NCBI GenBank assembly: GCA_033762715.1
Contig: JANRLL010000012.1
Location: 1 to 64,000, forward strand
Direction of reading: 5' to 3'
DNA length: 64,000 nt
From: JANRLL01 sp033762715
GTDB taxonomy: Bacteria; Pseudomonadota; Alphaproteobacteria; Rickettsiales; SXRF01
Shown here piece by piece: positions 18,001 to 24,825 of the stretch (the stretch's first letter is position 1; every line of letters starts with the position of its first letter). The notes under the pieces were generated by a model. It was not told where the DNA came from. It made no database searches and was given only the letters and a program-made list of their open reading frames with translations. A program made the position numbers and the translations under genes.

Positions 18001-18277
18001 TGCGCTGCTGCCAACGATAAAATCACACTTGCCAGAAGGCACATCGGCGGAGGCCACTGCCGCAGAGATTTCACTTGCGGCATTATCCATTATCAAAAAA
18101 CACCTGATCGTGAATATCTGGCAGAACCCTGATGCCATGAAGAAAATTCAGAATACGCTGGACGATTATTTCTTTGATGTAGTCGGGCCAGAGATGGCTG
18201 TTTCCTTAACACCAGACGAACTGGATAAAGTGCTGGAATCGTTGATGGCAATAGCAAGGGCGAGGTTCCCAGGATGA
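15059..18277 (+). CDS. hsdR: Type I restriction endonuclease subunit HsdR
   Basis: A 1072-residue motor and nuclease subunit that translocates and cuts unmodified DNA. The start at 15059 overlaps the preceding stop (ATGA); a longer frame from 14996 is only read-through. The nuclease domain shows CDIVLFVNG and VVIENK near residues 150-170, the D and ExK of a PD-(D/E)xK site. The SF2 motor has Walker A HTQGSGKS near 338, the DESH motif near 436, GFTGTPL near 470 and SKLLTGFDAPR near 670, followed by QAIARVNR. The C-terminal part is helical and should contact the HsdM/HsdS core. All hallmarks are intact, so the system should be active. The next gene overlaps by four bases. Confidence 0.97.
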   Translation: MTTFHTTEKYVSQVPAMQALIAFGYTPLSQAEAEKKRGKLHRVLLEDVLAEQILRINRFTSRGEEHSFSAGDAEEAIRRLKPSPIEQRGLVRTNQDIYDALILGTTIEKTIDGDRKSYSLRYIDWNTPENNAYHATVEVTVERTGSALTRRCDIVLFVNGIPLVVIENKSPTESITQAISQQIRNQGADEIPHLFHYAQLLLATNKNEVRYGTVGTSKKYWQNWKDEQDKDETIHALVNRPLTDTTKIALFSGDFAPARRFFDQMQTEGTRAVTEQDRVLYALCRPERLLELIRNFCVFDGGVKKLGRYQQFFGVRETLRRLKQFDHEGRRRGGVIWHTQGSGKSLTMVMLGKALAQDPDLTNARIIIATDRDDLDKQIKDTFKSCQLEPIRATSGTQLIELIQQKKPLITTIINKFYAAGQSRAFFDNDPNVFVLVDESHRTQTGKNKGFSGFGVMMRRILPKACYIGFTGTPLLKDEKSTLDTFGGLIHKYTIDDAVRDGAVVPLLYEGRYIEQKLSGQVIDEWFDRVAKGLTDEQKADLKSKFSRMSMLAKTEQAIYAKAIDISEHYRQSWQGTGRKAQLVAPSKSAAIRFKDILDDIGHVSSEVVISGPDDREGNEEVDRTSKDRVKTFWADMMKKYGTEEEYNRQIIESFKGSGDPEILIVVSKLLTGFDAPRNTILYICKQLKEHNLLQAIARVNRLFEENDQPKQFGYIVDYEGLLGELDKALTNYSSFDGYAEEDLAGSVHDIREELRKLPVLHQNVWGIFASVTNKLDHEQLEQYLADDAIRDEFYAALREFSKCLHTALSSEKTYDVFGAKELDTFKADWKRFTNLKRSVQIRYQEVVDIKEYEPKIQKLLDDHIIATPAQIIVTEVNINDPSALEAVIAEQGVTAASKADRIASATKKTITERMEEDPTLYKAFSQMLEEAIREYRSKRISEKDYLKRVSEIAKDVASGKRAENIPSKIQDNLDAQAFYGALLPTIKSHLPEGTSAEATAAEISLAALSIIKKHLIVNIWQNPDAMKKIQNTLDDYFFDVVGPEMAVSLTPDELDKVLESLMAIARARFPG

Positions 18278-18993
18278 AGGAAGCCGCGCTTCATACCATC
18301 CCTTACGGCAGCAAGGAATTATGTTTTTCTTTGCAGCGCAAAGATCGTTCGACGCTGGCAATCCATGTACACCCCGATATGTCCGTAGAAGTTGTGGCAC
18401 CACCCAATGCGGACTTAGAGAAAATCTATGCAAAGGTGCGGAAACGCGCCAGATGGATTACGCGGCAAGTCTGTTTTTTTAGGCAGTTCCATCCAAAGAA
18501 ATCTGAGCGCAAATTTGAGCCAGGTGAAACCCATCGTTACCTTGGCCGCCAATATCGCCTAAAGATAGAGCCAAGCATACAGTCTGGTGTATCCCTATCA
18601 GGTGGGTTTATCGTTGTAAAAACTCACTACCCCAAAAGATCAAAGCATACGCAGGAGCTACTGGAAGCATGGTTTGTTCTGCGCGCTAAAGAACGCTTCA
18701 AAGCATGCCTAAAAGCAGCCTTGGAACGCTTTCCTGATTCTGCGCTTGTGACACCTAAAGGCATGATCGTCCGCTCCCTAGAGTCGCGCTGGGGCTCAAT
18801 GACAGCGGCTGGAAATTTAGTCCTGAATTGGCGCCTTATTCATGCATCCACCCAGTGCATCGACTATGTTATCACCCATGAGTTATGCCATCTGATCCAC
18901 GCTAATCATGGCAAAGAATTCTGGAATTTGCTGGCGCGCGTTTTCCCCGAATGGGAAAAATACAAGAATAAGCTGGAAAGCGACTTATGTTAA
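18274..18993 (+). CDS. YgjP/DUF45-type zinc metallopeptidase
   Basis: A 239-residue protein of the M48-related YgjP-like (DUF45) family. The zinc-binding HELCH motif lies near residues 202-206 (ITHELCHLIHANHGKEFW), with the third ligand in the HGKEFW segment. Upstream it has the conserved SRWGSMTAAGNLVLNWRLI stretch and the ETHRYLGRQYRLKI segment. Genes of this family often close type I restriction operons, just after hsdR as here, with a four-base overlap. The substrate is unknown; cleavage of a complex subunit such as HsdR would be one idea, by analogy with ClpXP control of restriction. The gene runs into the AlkB gene on the other strand, with their 3' ends overlapping by four bases. Confidence 0.9.
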   Translation: MKEAALHTIPYGSKELCFSLQRKDRSTLAIHVHPDMSVEVVAPPNADLEKIYAKVRKRARWITRQVCFFRQFHPKKSERKFEPGETHRYLGRQYRLKIEPSIQSGVSLSGGFIVVKTHYPKRSKHTQELLEAWFVLRAKERFKACLKAALERFPDSALVTPKGMIVRSLESRWGSMTAAGNLVLNWRLIHASTQCIDYVITHELCHLIHANHGKEFWNLLARVFPEWEKYKNKLESDLC

Positions 18994-19601
18994 GCCACAA
19001 TCACCTTACGAAATGTCAGCGAAACGCGGCGGGCCCGCTGGATAATTTGGCCGTTATGGCGGTCGGTTTTACGTCCAGCAATCGCATGTTGCCAGACATA
19101 ACGCGCATCGCCAGTAAGCACGAGCAGGCTGCGCGGCTCCAGTAGCAGCGATGATTTATCACCTGTTTTACTGTGGGTGAAATCCATCACACACGATGAT
19201 CCCAAGCTCAAGCTGGCGATGTTGTCGGCGAAACACGGCACGCAGTCGATGTGCGCGGAAATGCCCTGTCCGGGCTGGTATTCATTAACGATAATTTGGT
19301 CGGGTGTTTCGGTAAACAATCCCACTTGCTGTAAGCGCAATGCGTAGGATTGTAGCCCGTCAGGTAGTGCGCCTATTCGCAGGTCGTTGGTGACATTTCG
19401 CGCCTTATAATCATACCGCCAGCCATAATGCTGGACGCGGCGTTTGAGGTCATTCATCCAAGGCTGGCTGTCGATGATCTCCAGCAGTGCCGCTTCCGTA
19501 GATTCGTCGATGTAATTGGGAATATAAGACAGGCCAGCAATCGCTGGGGCAACGGGCGTTGCCTCTTCAAATAACGATGCCTGTTTTACGCCAGATGTCA
19601 T
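18990..19601 (-). CDS. AlkB-like 2-oxoglutarate/Fe(II) dioxygenase
   Basis: A 203-residue non-haem iron oxygenase of the AlkB family, which removes alkyl groups from nucleobases in DNA or RNA. Visible features are the iron-binding HID triad segment (GISAHIDCVPCF), the distal histidine in VWQHAI, and the 2-oxoglutarate-binding arginines in RRVSLTFR at the C-terminus. The substrate-lid segment IVNEYQPGQGISAH is also typical. The start at 19601 is preferred, because its ATG overlaps the methyltransferase stop (ATGA); a longer reading from 19622 is possible. Coupling with a BMT5-like RNA methyltransferase suggests that the substrate could be RNA, but this is only inferred. The gene converges with the YgjP gene. 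Confidence 0.92.
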   Translation of the reverse strand: MTSGVKQASLFEEATPVAPAIAGLSYIPNYIDESTEAALLEIIDSQPWMNDLKRRVQHYGWRYDYKARNVTNDLRIGALPDGLQSYALRLQQVGLFTETPDQIIVNEYQPGQGISAHIDCVPCFADNIASLSLGSSCVMDFTHSKTGDKSSLLLEPRSLLVLTGDARYVWQHAIAGRKTDRHNGQIIQRARRVSLTFRKVIVA

Positions 19602-20359
19602 GCCTGTTTCCTGAATACCCACGTGCTGAATTCATCATGATGATCAATCGCGCTGCCGCTCTGATGCGTCATGGTATGTTCATACTCTGGAAACGCCGAT
19701 GGATCAAACGGATAGGATTCAGGCGGCGCAAATCCTGCAATATCTGCGGCCTCATCAAACTGAAACGCGCCACGATAATGTGGGCTATCAACTGCTGAAA
19801 TCAACACTTTCCCGCCTCGATGCAACTGCGCTGCCGCACTGATCAGAAAATCACGCACGAGTACGAAATTGGGATTATGCCCTTCCACTGCGTCTCTGCT
19901 GCCAGCGTGTGGGAATTGGAACACGATAGTATCAAACCGCCATGACCCAAATACAGATGCAAGGCTGGATGCGTCAACGCCATGCAGCACCGTTACACCC
20001 TTGCGGCGCAATGCTTCGGCATTGGTAATGGCATCGGAAGATAGTTCTTCTTTGTTTTCAAAGGTGGTAGCAATCAGCCTGCTGGGTGTGATACCCGACA
20101 TTGCAGCAAGGCTGAGGGTAAAGCTCAGATTGCCCTCGCCAACAAGCAGCGTCCTGCCCTGCGATATCTCTGCTACAAAATCAAAGCTGCTTGATTTATG
20201 CAGTAGCCATGTGAGATGCCTATCAATACGCTGCAGCTGCTTTGCCTCCGCCACCAGCCCCAGATTAAGGCTGCGGTGAATAAGCTGCTGGTTCATTACG
20301 CCCATGCTGTAAATGATGGGGCTTAAGGTGGTTGCGTGCTGCGCTGATGCGAGTGTCAT
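19598..20359 (-). CDS. BMT5-like (DUF2431) Rossmann-fold methyltransferase
   Basis: A 253-residue protein resembling DUF2431, the family of the yeast 25S rRNA uridine-N3 methyltransferase BMT5. The SAM-binding glycine-rich motif is LLVGEGNLSFTLSLA, and the signature FDTIVFQFPHAG follows after an acidic GVDASSL segment; both are typical of the family. The start at 20359 has an aggaaag ribosome binding site seven bases upstream; the longer frame from 20461 has no such site. The first 75 residues are helical and not part of the core fold. The stop overlaps the AlkB start by four bases. In bacteria this family is rare and its substrate is not known, so RNA methylation here is an inference from the family. 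Confidence 0.85.
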   Translation of the reverse strand: MTLASAQHATTLSPIIYSMGVMNQQLIHRSLNLGLVAEAKQLQRIDRHLTWLLHKSSSFDFVAEISQGRTLLVGEGNLSFTLSLAAMSGITPSRLIATTFENKEELSSDAITNAEALRRKGVTVLHGVDASSLASVFGSWRFDTIVFQFPHAGSRDAVEGHNPNFVLVRDFLISAAAQLHRGGKVLISAVDSPHYRGAFQFDEAADIAGFAPPESYPFDPSAFPEYEHTMTHQSGSAIDHHDEFSTWVFRKQA

Positions 20360-20663
20360 ACTTTCCTGCCATTGAGAATGATGGCAGCTAAAACTGCCCT
20401 TATCATACATGATGCATGGAAATTGCTGTCCCGGAAGGGGCGAAGTGCATATTTTTTGCAAATTCTTGAATTCGCCTATTTACTCCCCACTACGCCCAGT
20501 AGAGAATGGTTTTTATCCGGTCTCACTCACACCGCCACTATCCAGTTCGAATGCCAAAAACGCCCATGGGACAATTCTGGGACAGTTCAAAATAAATGAC
20601 CGCACAAGCCAGCGATAAATTATAGCAATCTATTTTCTGCTTAAGGAGCTATGATAGCGCCTT
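20360..20663. promoter_or_regulatory. Divergent intergenic region with a tandem 10-base repeat
   Basis: The region separates the leftward methyltransferase gene from the rightward P-type ATPase and should hold both promoters. Two near-identical copies, gggacaattc at 20568-20577 and gggacagttc at 20579-20588, are spaced 11 bases apart, about one helical turn, which fits a cooperative protein-binding site. A purine-rich ribosome binding site (aaggag) precedes the ATPase start. No small gene was recognised. Confidence 0.4.
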
Positions 20664-22556
20664 ATGAACACAACCACCTCAGTAAAAACAAGCGCATCTC
20701 TTCCACTGGCCTCGCGCTGGCATATTGCTTTGCTGGCTGCGAGTCTGCTTTCCATTGCGCTGCATTTCGCGCTGGGCGCGACTAGTTTACCTGAGGTTGC
20801 AAACATTGCGGCGGTAGATATTCCATTGCTGTCAGTGATTATCATCGGCGGCATTCCGCTACTGGTTCAGATTGGGGTTAAACTCTTCAAAGGTAGCGTT
20901 GGCGCTGATTTCTTGGGCGCAATTGAACTGGTAGCCGCCGCGCTGCTCGATCAATACCTCGCCGCTGTTCTTATCATCATTATGCTCTCTGGCGGTCAAG
21001 CGTTGGAGGCGTATGCGATGCGTAAGGCTTCCTCGGTGTTGCGTGCACTATCTGATCGAATGCCTTCCAAAGCCCACCGCAAGAATGGCGCGAAGGTAGA
21101 AGAAATCGCAATCGCTGACATTGCCATTGGTGATGAGATTGTTGTGTTCCCTCATGAAACCGCACCGGTGGATGGTGTGGTGGTGGAAGGTCACGGCTCG
21201 ATGGATGAGTCGTATTTAACGGGTGAGCCTTACCGCGTATCGAAAGCGCCAGGCGCAGCAGTGTTATCGGGCGCAATCAACGGCGAAGCGGTGCTCACCA
21301 TTTGCGCCGAGAAACTCGCACATGATTCCCGCTATGCGCAGATTATGGAGGTGATGCAGGAAGCAGAGCAAAAGCGCCCGCAACTGCGGCGGCTGGGCGA
21401 TCAGCTGGGCGGAGCTTTTGCCATCTTCGCGCTGATTGTTTCAGGCATTGTGTGGCTGGTGACGGGCGATGCGATGCGCTTTCTCTCAGTGCTGGTAATT
21501 GCCACCCCATGCCCTCTGATTATCGCCATACCTATTACCATCATCGGTGCGATTTCGATGGCGGCGCGTTTGGGGATTATCATCAAAGACCCAACGGTGC
21601 TGGAGCGCTTGCCGACCTGCCGCACTGCGATCTTCGATAAAACCGGTACACTCACCTATGGCAAGCCAGAACTCACCGAGATTTTACCCGCAGCGGGATT
21701 AAGCGCCGATGATGTTTTAGTTCATGCAGCTAGCCTTGAGCGTTATTCCAAACATCCGCTTGCGAGCGCGATTATACAAGCTGCCGAAAAAGCCAAGCTG
21801 GTGTTGATAGAGGCAGCAAGCGTTTCTGAAAAGCCTGGGCAGGGTTTGACTGGCATGGTGGCAGGACATGAAATTTCCGTCACCAGTCGCAAAAAACTTT
21901 TGCAACTGCAACCGGAATTAACATTACCCCCCACCGCTGCGGGGTTAGAGAGCATCATCGTGATGGATGGCAACTATGCCGCCACTTTCCGTTTCCACGA
22001 TGCGCCACGCGCGGACGGCAAATCGTTTATCGGCCACCTTGCGCCCTCGCACCAGTTTAACAAAATCATGCTGGTGTCAGGCGACCGTGAATCAGAGGTG
22101 AGTTACCTCGCGGAACTGCTAGGCATCAAGGAAACTCTGGCCTCGCAAAGCCCTGAGCAAAAAGTGACCATCGTGCGCGAGGAAACCGCCAAAGCGCCAA
22201 CGCTATTTATGGGCGATGGCATTAACGATGCACCCGCGCTAGCATCCGCCACAGTAGGCATCGCCTTTGGCCAACATAGCAGCGTCACGGCTGAGGCGGC
22301 TGGCGTGGTTATCATGGAAAACTCGCTCACCAAGGTAGATGAGCTGCTGCATATCAGTACGCGGTTGCGCTTGATTGCGCTACAAAGCGCCATCGGTGGC
22401 ATGGCGCTCTCGCTCATCGGCATGGGCTTCGCGGCAGCCGGATATATCAGTCCCGTGCAGGCGGCGTTGTTTCAGGAATGTATCGATGTGCTGGCTATTA
22501 CCAACGCGCTGCGCCTGAGCCTCGGCAAGCGTATCAAAACGGATATGAACCGCTAA
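20664..22556 (+). CDS. P1B-type heavy-metal transporting ATPase, TPC type
   Basis: A 630-residue inner-membrane pump for transition metals. It has the actuator motif TGEP near 188, the phosphorylation motif DKTGTLT near 325, HPLA in the nucleotide-binding domain near 365 and GDGINDAP near 517. The metal motif in the transmembrane core is TPCP (near 281), not the CPC of copper and zinc pumps, and a later membrane helix has QECID near 602, which fits the QExxD motif described for the P1B-5 subgroup (nickel/iron type, such as Sinorhizobium Nia). The N-terminus has no heavy-metal-associated domain, and the C-terminus lacks the hemerythrin domain typical of P1B-5. Substrate is therefore uncertain. 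It lies next to a metal-buffering operon. Confidence 0.93.
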   Translation: MNTTTSVKTSASLPLASRWHIALLAASLLSIALHFALGATSLPEVANIAAVDIPLLSVIIIGGIPLLVQIGVKLFKGSVGADFLGAIELVAAALLDQYLAAVLIIIMLSGGQALEAYAMRKASSVLRALSDRMPSKAHRKNGAKVEEIAIADIAIGDEIVVFPHETAPVDGVVVEGHGSMDESYLTGEPYRVSKAPGAAVLSGAINGEAVLTICAEKLAHDSRYAQIMEVMQEAEQKRPQLRRLGDQLGGAFAIFALIVSGIVWLVTGDAMRFLSVLVIATPCPLIIAIPITIIGAISMAARLGIIIKDPTVLERLPTCRTAIFDKTGTLTYGKPELTEILPAAGLSADDVLVHAASLERYSKHPLASAIIQAAEKAKLVLIEAASVSEKPGQGLTGMVAGHEISVTSRKKLLQLQPELTLPPTAAGLESIIVMDGNYAATFRFHDAPRADGKSFIGHLAPSHQFNKIMLVSGDRESEVSYLAELLGIKETLASQSPEQKVTIVREETAKAPTLFMGDGINDAPALASATVGIAFGQHSSVTAEAAGVVIMENSLTKVDELLHISTRLRLIALQSAIGGMALSLIGMGFAAAGYISPVQAALFQECIDVLAITNALRLSLGKRIKTDMNR

Positions 22557-22608
22557 TAGCTGATGCGTATAAAACCTGATGTCCATAATTCTGATAGGAT
22601 AGAATATC

Positions 22609-22902
22609 ATGCAACGCATACCCATCTAGCACAGCACCCTCGCTATATTGGCGATACTGGCTTATCTCACAAGTGAGCTTGGCCTTTTTCAGGCATGACT
22701 GGGCTGTGGCGTTGCCATTGCCATTATCTTACGCCTTCTCTGTGCGCAACATGGATTTAGTGATGACCTTGGCAATATCTCGCTTCATCCTCTATCGGAT
22801 AAGCTACTGGCAGCTGAGGTCAATAGTCATTTAGCTGGCGATAGTGATGCTAATTTTTACTGTATCACCCGAAGTAATTTTCTCTTTCTTACGCACATCT
22901 GA
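22609..22902 (+). pseudogene. Possible remnant of a cytochrome b561-like membrane protein
   Basis: Reading from the ATG at 22609 gives a coding-like frame broken by a TAG at codon 7 and a TGA at codon 30. Between and after the stops the text reads AILAILAYLTSELGLFQ and LGCGVAIAIILRLL, which resembles the first part of cytochrome b561/hydrogenase b-type proteins, where a membrane helix with YLTGE leads to a short loop, LG and a second helix ending in RLLW. The frame then goes on to a charged stretch. It ends inside the DUF1905 gene on the other strand. Degraded protein is the simplest reading, but chance cannot be excluded. Confidence 0.35.
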
Positions 22903-23127
22903 TTTGATCGGCAGGAGGTAGGCACCTGCTTTAGTATCTGGAAAGATAGACGTTTTCCATGAGGTGCTGCCTATAGTTACACTTACCCGTACCGATCCCC
23001 AAGCCGCTTTTTTGTCAAACGACAGCACACGAATTTCCTGCGAAATCGCCTTTGGCAGCGTGACAAAGTGCCACGCGGCTTTTCCCTGGTAAAGCCAGAT
23101 GTTTGCTTTGAAAGAATGGCCGGACAT
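22831..23127 (-). CDS. DUF1905 family protein
   Basis: A 98-residue protein that matches DUF1905 from end to end: WLYQGKAAWHFVTLPK, then WGSVRVSVTIGSTSWKTSIFPD, then AGAYLLPIKSDVRKKE and a final GDTVKISITI. The family forms a small beta-barrel and occurs alone or fused to YdeI-like (OmdA) domains; its role is unknown. The gene stands alone on the reverse strand between the P-type ATPase and the sigma factor operon, so it is probably transcribed from the divergent region at 23130-23190. No membrane segment or catalytic motif is visible. Confidence 0.88.
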   Translation of the reverse strand: MSGHSFKANIWLYQGKAAWHFVTLPKAISQEIRVLSFDKKAAWGSVRVSVTIGSTSWKTSIFPDTKAGAYLLPIKSDVRKKEKITSGDTVKISITIAS

Positions 23128-23200
23128 CGGTTGCTTGTGCTTGTGTGATTATTGATTAAAATGATGCATCAACATCTTAGCATGATAGAACTTGCTGGCT

Positions 23201-23743
23201 ATGGCGCAAAATGAAATTACGGCGGAGTTGACGCGTAAACTGCTAGCAGGGCTGGCGGGCGATGGTGCTACCTATGCAAATTTCCTAAGCCAGCTATCGC
23301 CAATACTCCGTAGGGTGATTGGCCGCAAAATCCCCATGAGCGATGTGGAAGATGTACTGCAGGAGGTACTGATCTCCATCCATAAAGCCCGCCATACGTA
23401 TGATGGTGAACGACCGCTGATGCCGTGGGTAATAGCAATTACCAGCTTTCGAGTAACAGATTACTTACGCAAAACCTATAGCGAGATGCGCCACCAGCGG
23501 GTGGATATTGCCGATTATGAAAATGTGCTGGAGGCTGTAACCGAAAGTGTAGGCGAGAACGAATCTATTAATGAGATGTTGGATGGTGTGGGGCATCGGG
23601 AGCGTAAAATCCTCTCGCTCATGCATGTGGAAGGCTATACGGCCAGTGAGGTGGGATCGCAGCTTGGGATGAAGGAATCTGCCGTAAAAGTCGCTGCGCA
23701 CCGCGCTATCAAAAAGATAAGAGAACGGCTAAAAAATGGTTGA
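23201..23743 (+). CDS. sigF: ECF RNA polymerase sigma factor, SigF-like
   Basis: A 180-residue extracytoplasmic function sigma factor. Region 2 is seen in SDVEDVLQEVLISIHKARHTYDGERPLMPWVIAI (residues about 45-85), and region 4 contains LMHVEGYTASEVGSQLGMKESAVKVAAHRAIKKIRERL at the C-terminus, which is the -35 recognition helix-turn-helix. The start at 23201 is an ATG; a TTG nine bases upstream is less likely. The stop overlaps the next gene by eight bases. The pairing with an NrsF-type anti-sigma and the bufferin operon just downstream matches the Caulobacter SigF-NrsF arrangement, which responds to copper and other metal stress. The symbol is assigned by this context, not by a search. Confidence 0.9.
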   Translation: MAQNEITAELTRKLLAGLAGDGATYANFLSQLSPILRRVIGRKIPMSDVEDVLQEVLISIHKARHTYDGERPLMPWVIAITSFRVTDYLRKTYSEMRHQRVDIADYENVLEAVTESVGENESINEMLDGVGHRERKILSLMHVEGYTASEVGSQLGMKESAVKVAAHRAIKKIRERLKNG

Positions 23744-24383
23744 TACGAAACAGTTAATTCAGGATTTAAGTGCTGAGGCAACGCCCGTAAAACTGGTGCG
23801 CCCACGGCGTTATGCCGCGTTACTGCTGGCGCTTCTCTCCATCTATGCCATTTGCGCGCAGTGCTGGCTGGAAGGATTCCGCCCTGACCTTGCCATGCAG
23901 CTAACGCGCCCATTATTTATGGTGGAGTTACTGCTTCTTGCTGCCATGCTTGTGAGTGCTTCAGTCGCGTCTGTCTATGCCATGCTGCCGGATGGCGCAC
24001 AGCGCAAAACACTGATGCGTTCGCCGTATATTTTTTCGGGTGGCATGCTCGCGCTGGTGATATTTCAACTTTTCCTACCGCAGGATGTGCGGATGATGAT
24101 GTCGGACGCCACCTCTCACACCCATGAATGCACCATGTATATTGCTCTTTCTTCCATACTGCCTGCCACACTTATTTTCGGTTTGCTGCGCAACGGGGCA
24201 AGTGTTATGCCGATACAGGCGGGACTGCTTGCCGTGATCGCCGCAGTGTCTGTCGGTGCAATGACCCTCAGACTAGCCGAAGCGAATGACGAAATCATGC
24301 ATCTGCTCAGCTGGCATTATATGCCCAGCATCTTTTTTGCGAGTCTGGGTGCGCTGCTTGGGCATTATTTACTGCGCTGGTAA
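23736..24383 (+). CDS. nrsF: NrsF-like anti-sigma factor (DUF1109)
   Basis: A 215-residue inner-membrane protein with six hydrophobic helices (about residues 27-45, 60-80, 95-110, 128-147, 155-172 and 190-213), typical of DUF1109/NrsF. It has a short cytoplasmic N-terminus (about 22 residues) that should hold the sigma factor, and a conserved cysteine in the periplasmic part near HTHECTMY. In Caulobacter, NrsF keeps SigF inactive until metal stress and paired cysteines are part of the sensing. The start overlaps the sigma gene by eight bases, so both are made together. About 110 bases then separate it from the precursor gene, and that gap contains the likely SigF-type promoter. Confidence 0.9.
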   Translation: MVDTKQLIQDLSAEATPVKLVRPRRYAALLLALLSIYAICAQCWLEGFRPDLAMQLTRPLFMVELLLLAAMLVSASVASVYAMLPDGAQRKTLMRSPYIFSGGMLALVIFQLFLPQDVRMMMSDATSHTHECTMYIALSSILPATLIFGLLRNGASVMPIQAGLLAVIAAVSVGAMTLRLAEANDEIMHLLSWHYMPSIFFASLGALLGHYLLRW

Positions 24384-24401
24384 AATTTTTTAGGGTAGCA
24401 T

Positions 24402-24427
24402 GTAACCGTTTGAGGTGTTCCACCGAA
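24402..24427 (+). promoter_or_regulatory. SigF-type ECF promoter of the bufferin operon
   Basis: GTAACC at 24402-24407 and CGAA at 24424-24427 are separated by exactly 16 bases. From memory this matches the promoter pattern of Caulobacter SigF (GTAACC, 16 bases, CGAA). Transcription would start around 24435, leaving a leader of about 60 bases before the precursor gene. No other copy of the full pattern was found upstream of the other genes checked in the window, including the sigma gene itself and the second precursor gene. Confidence 0.65.
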
Positions 24428-24492
24428 TCTATGATTAGTAATGCTCACTTGGATACGAACGTTACATCACTTATTAACTCATGGAGAACCAT

Positions 24493-24768
24493 ATGACCAC
24501 CAACACGAAACTCGCTTCTGCTGCACTTGCTGGATTGCTCACCGCTGGCCTGCTTGCCGCAACCCCTGCATTCGCTGGTGAACACGATAAAGGCGCATGC
24601 AATGGCAAAAGCGGCTGTAAAGGCAAAGCGGCTGCTGAAAAATCTGAGTGCAAAGGCAAAGCTGAAAAAGCTGGTTGCGAAGGTAAAGACAAAAAAGAAG
24701 CTAGCAGCTGCAATGGTAAAGCAGAAGGCGGAAAAGCGTCTTGCGCTGGTAAAGAAGAGAAAAAGTAA
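24493..24768 (+). CDS. bufA: Bufferin-type precursor peptide with CxGK repeats
   Basis: A 91-residue secreted peptide. A Sec signal peptide covers about residues 1-26 (LASAALAGLLTAGLLAATPAFAG). The mature part is almost only Lys, Gly, Ala, Glu and Cys, with six cysteines, each in a CxGK frame (ACNGK, GCKGK, ECKGK, GCEGK, SCNGK, SCAGK). Bufferin/HvfA precursors typically have EGKCG repeats whose cysteines are turned into thiooxazoles by an MNIO enzyme so that they bind copper; here the same residues appear in a shifted order. The start at 24493 has a ggag ribosome binding site. The maturase gene follows, behind a hairpin. The exact class (BufA2/HvfA-like or a new variant) is uncertain. Confidence 0.85.
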   Translation: MTTNTKLASAALAGLLTAGLLAATPAFAGEHDKGACNGKSGCKGKAAAEKSECKGKAEKAGCEGKDKKEASSCNGKAEGGKASCAGKEEKK

Positions 24769-24782
24769 GTCTCTGGTGGCAA

Positions 24783-24811
24783 AAGAGGTGGCGCGTCATG
24801 TGCCACCTCTT
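24783..24811 (+). terminator. Hairpin between precursor and maturase (attenuator)
   Basis: A perfect ten-base stem (aagaggtggc with gccacctctt) encloses a nine-base loop, followed by a weak run of pyrimidines and Ts (tcccatttta). It lies 14 bases before the maturase start, which itself has no recognisable ribosome binding site. It may act as a partial terminator or RNA stabiliser, so that far more precursor than enzyme is made. Confidence 0.55.
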
Positions 24812-24825
24812 CCCATTTTATCACT

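Noticed and set aside
8950..18993. Reading the restriction locus as a BREX, DISARM or Dnd system
   Set aside because: The motor, methylase and specificity subunits are clear type I HsdR, HsdM and HsdS; no PglZ, BrxC, DrmA or Dnd proteins are present.
20540..20590. A tRNA 3' end, suggested by a short gttcga stretch
   Set aside because: No cloverleaf can be folded around it; only the T-loop-like bases match.
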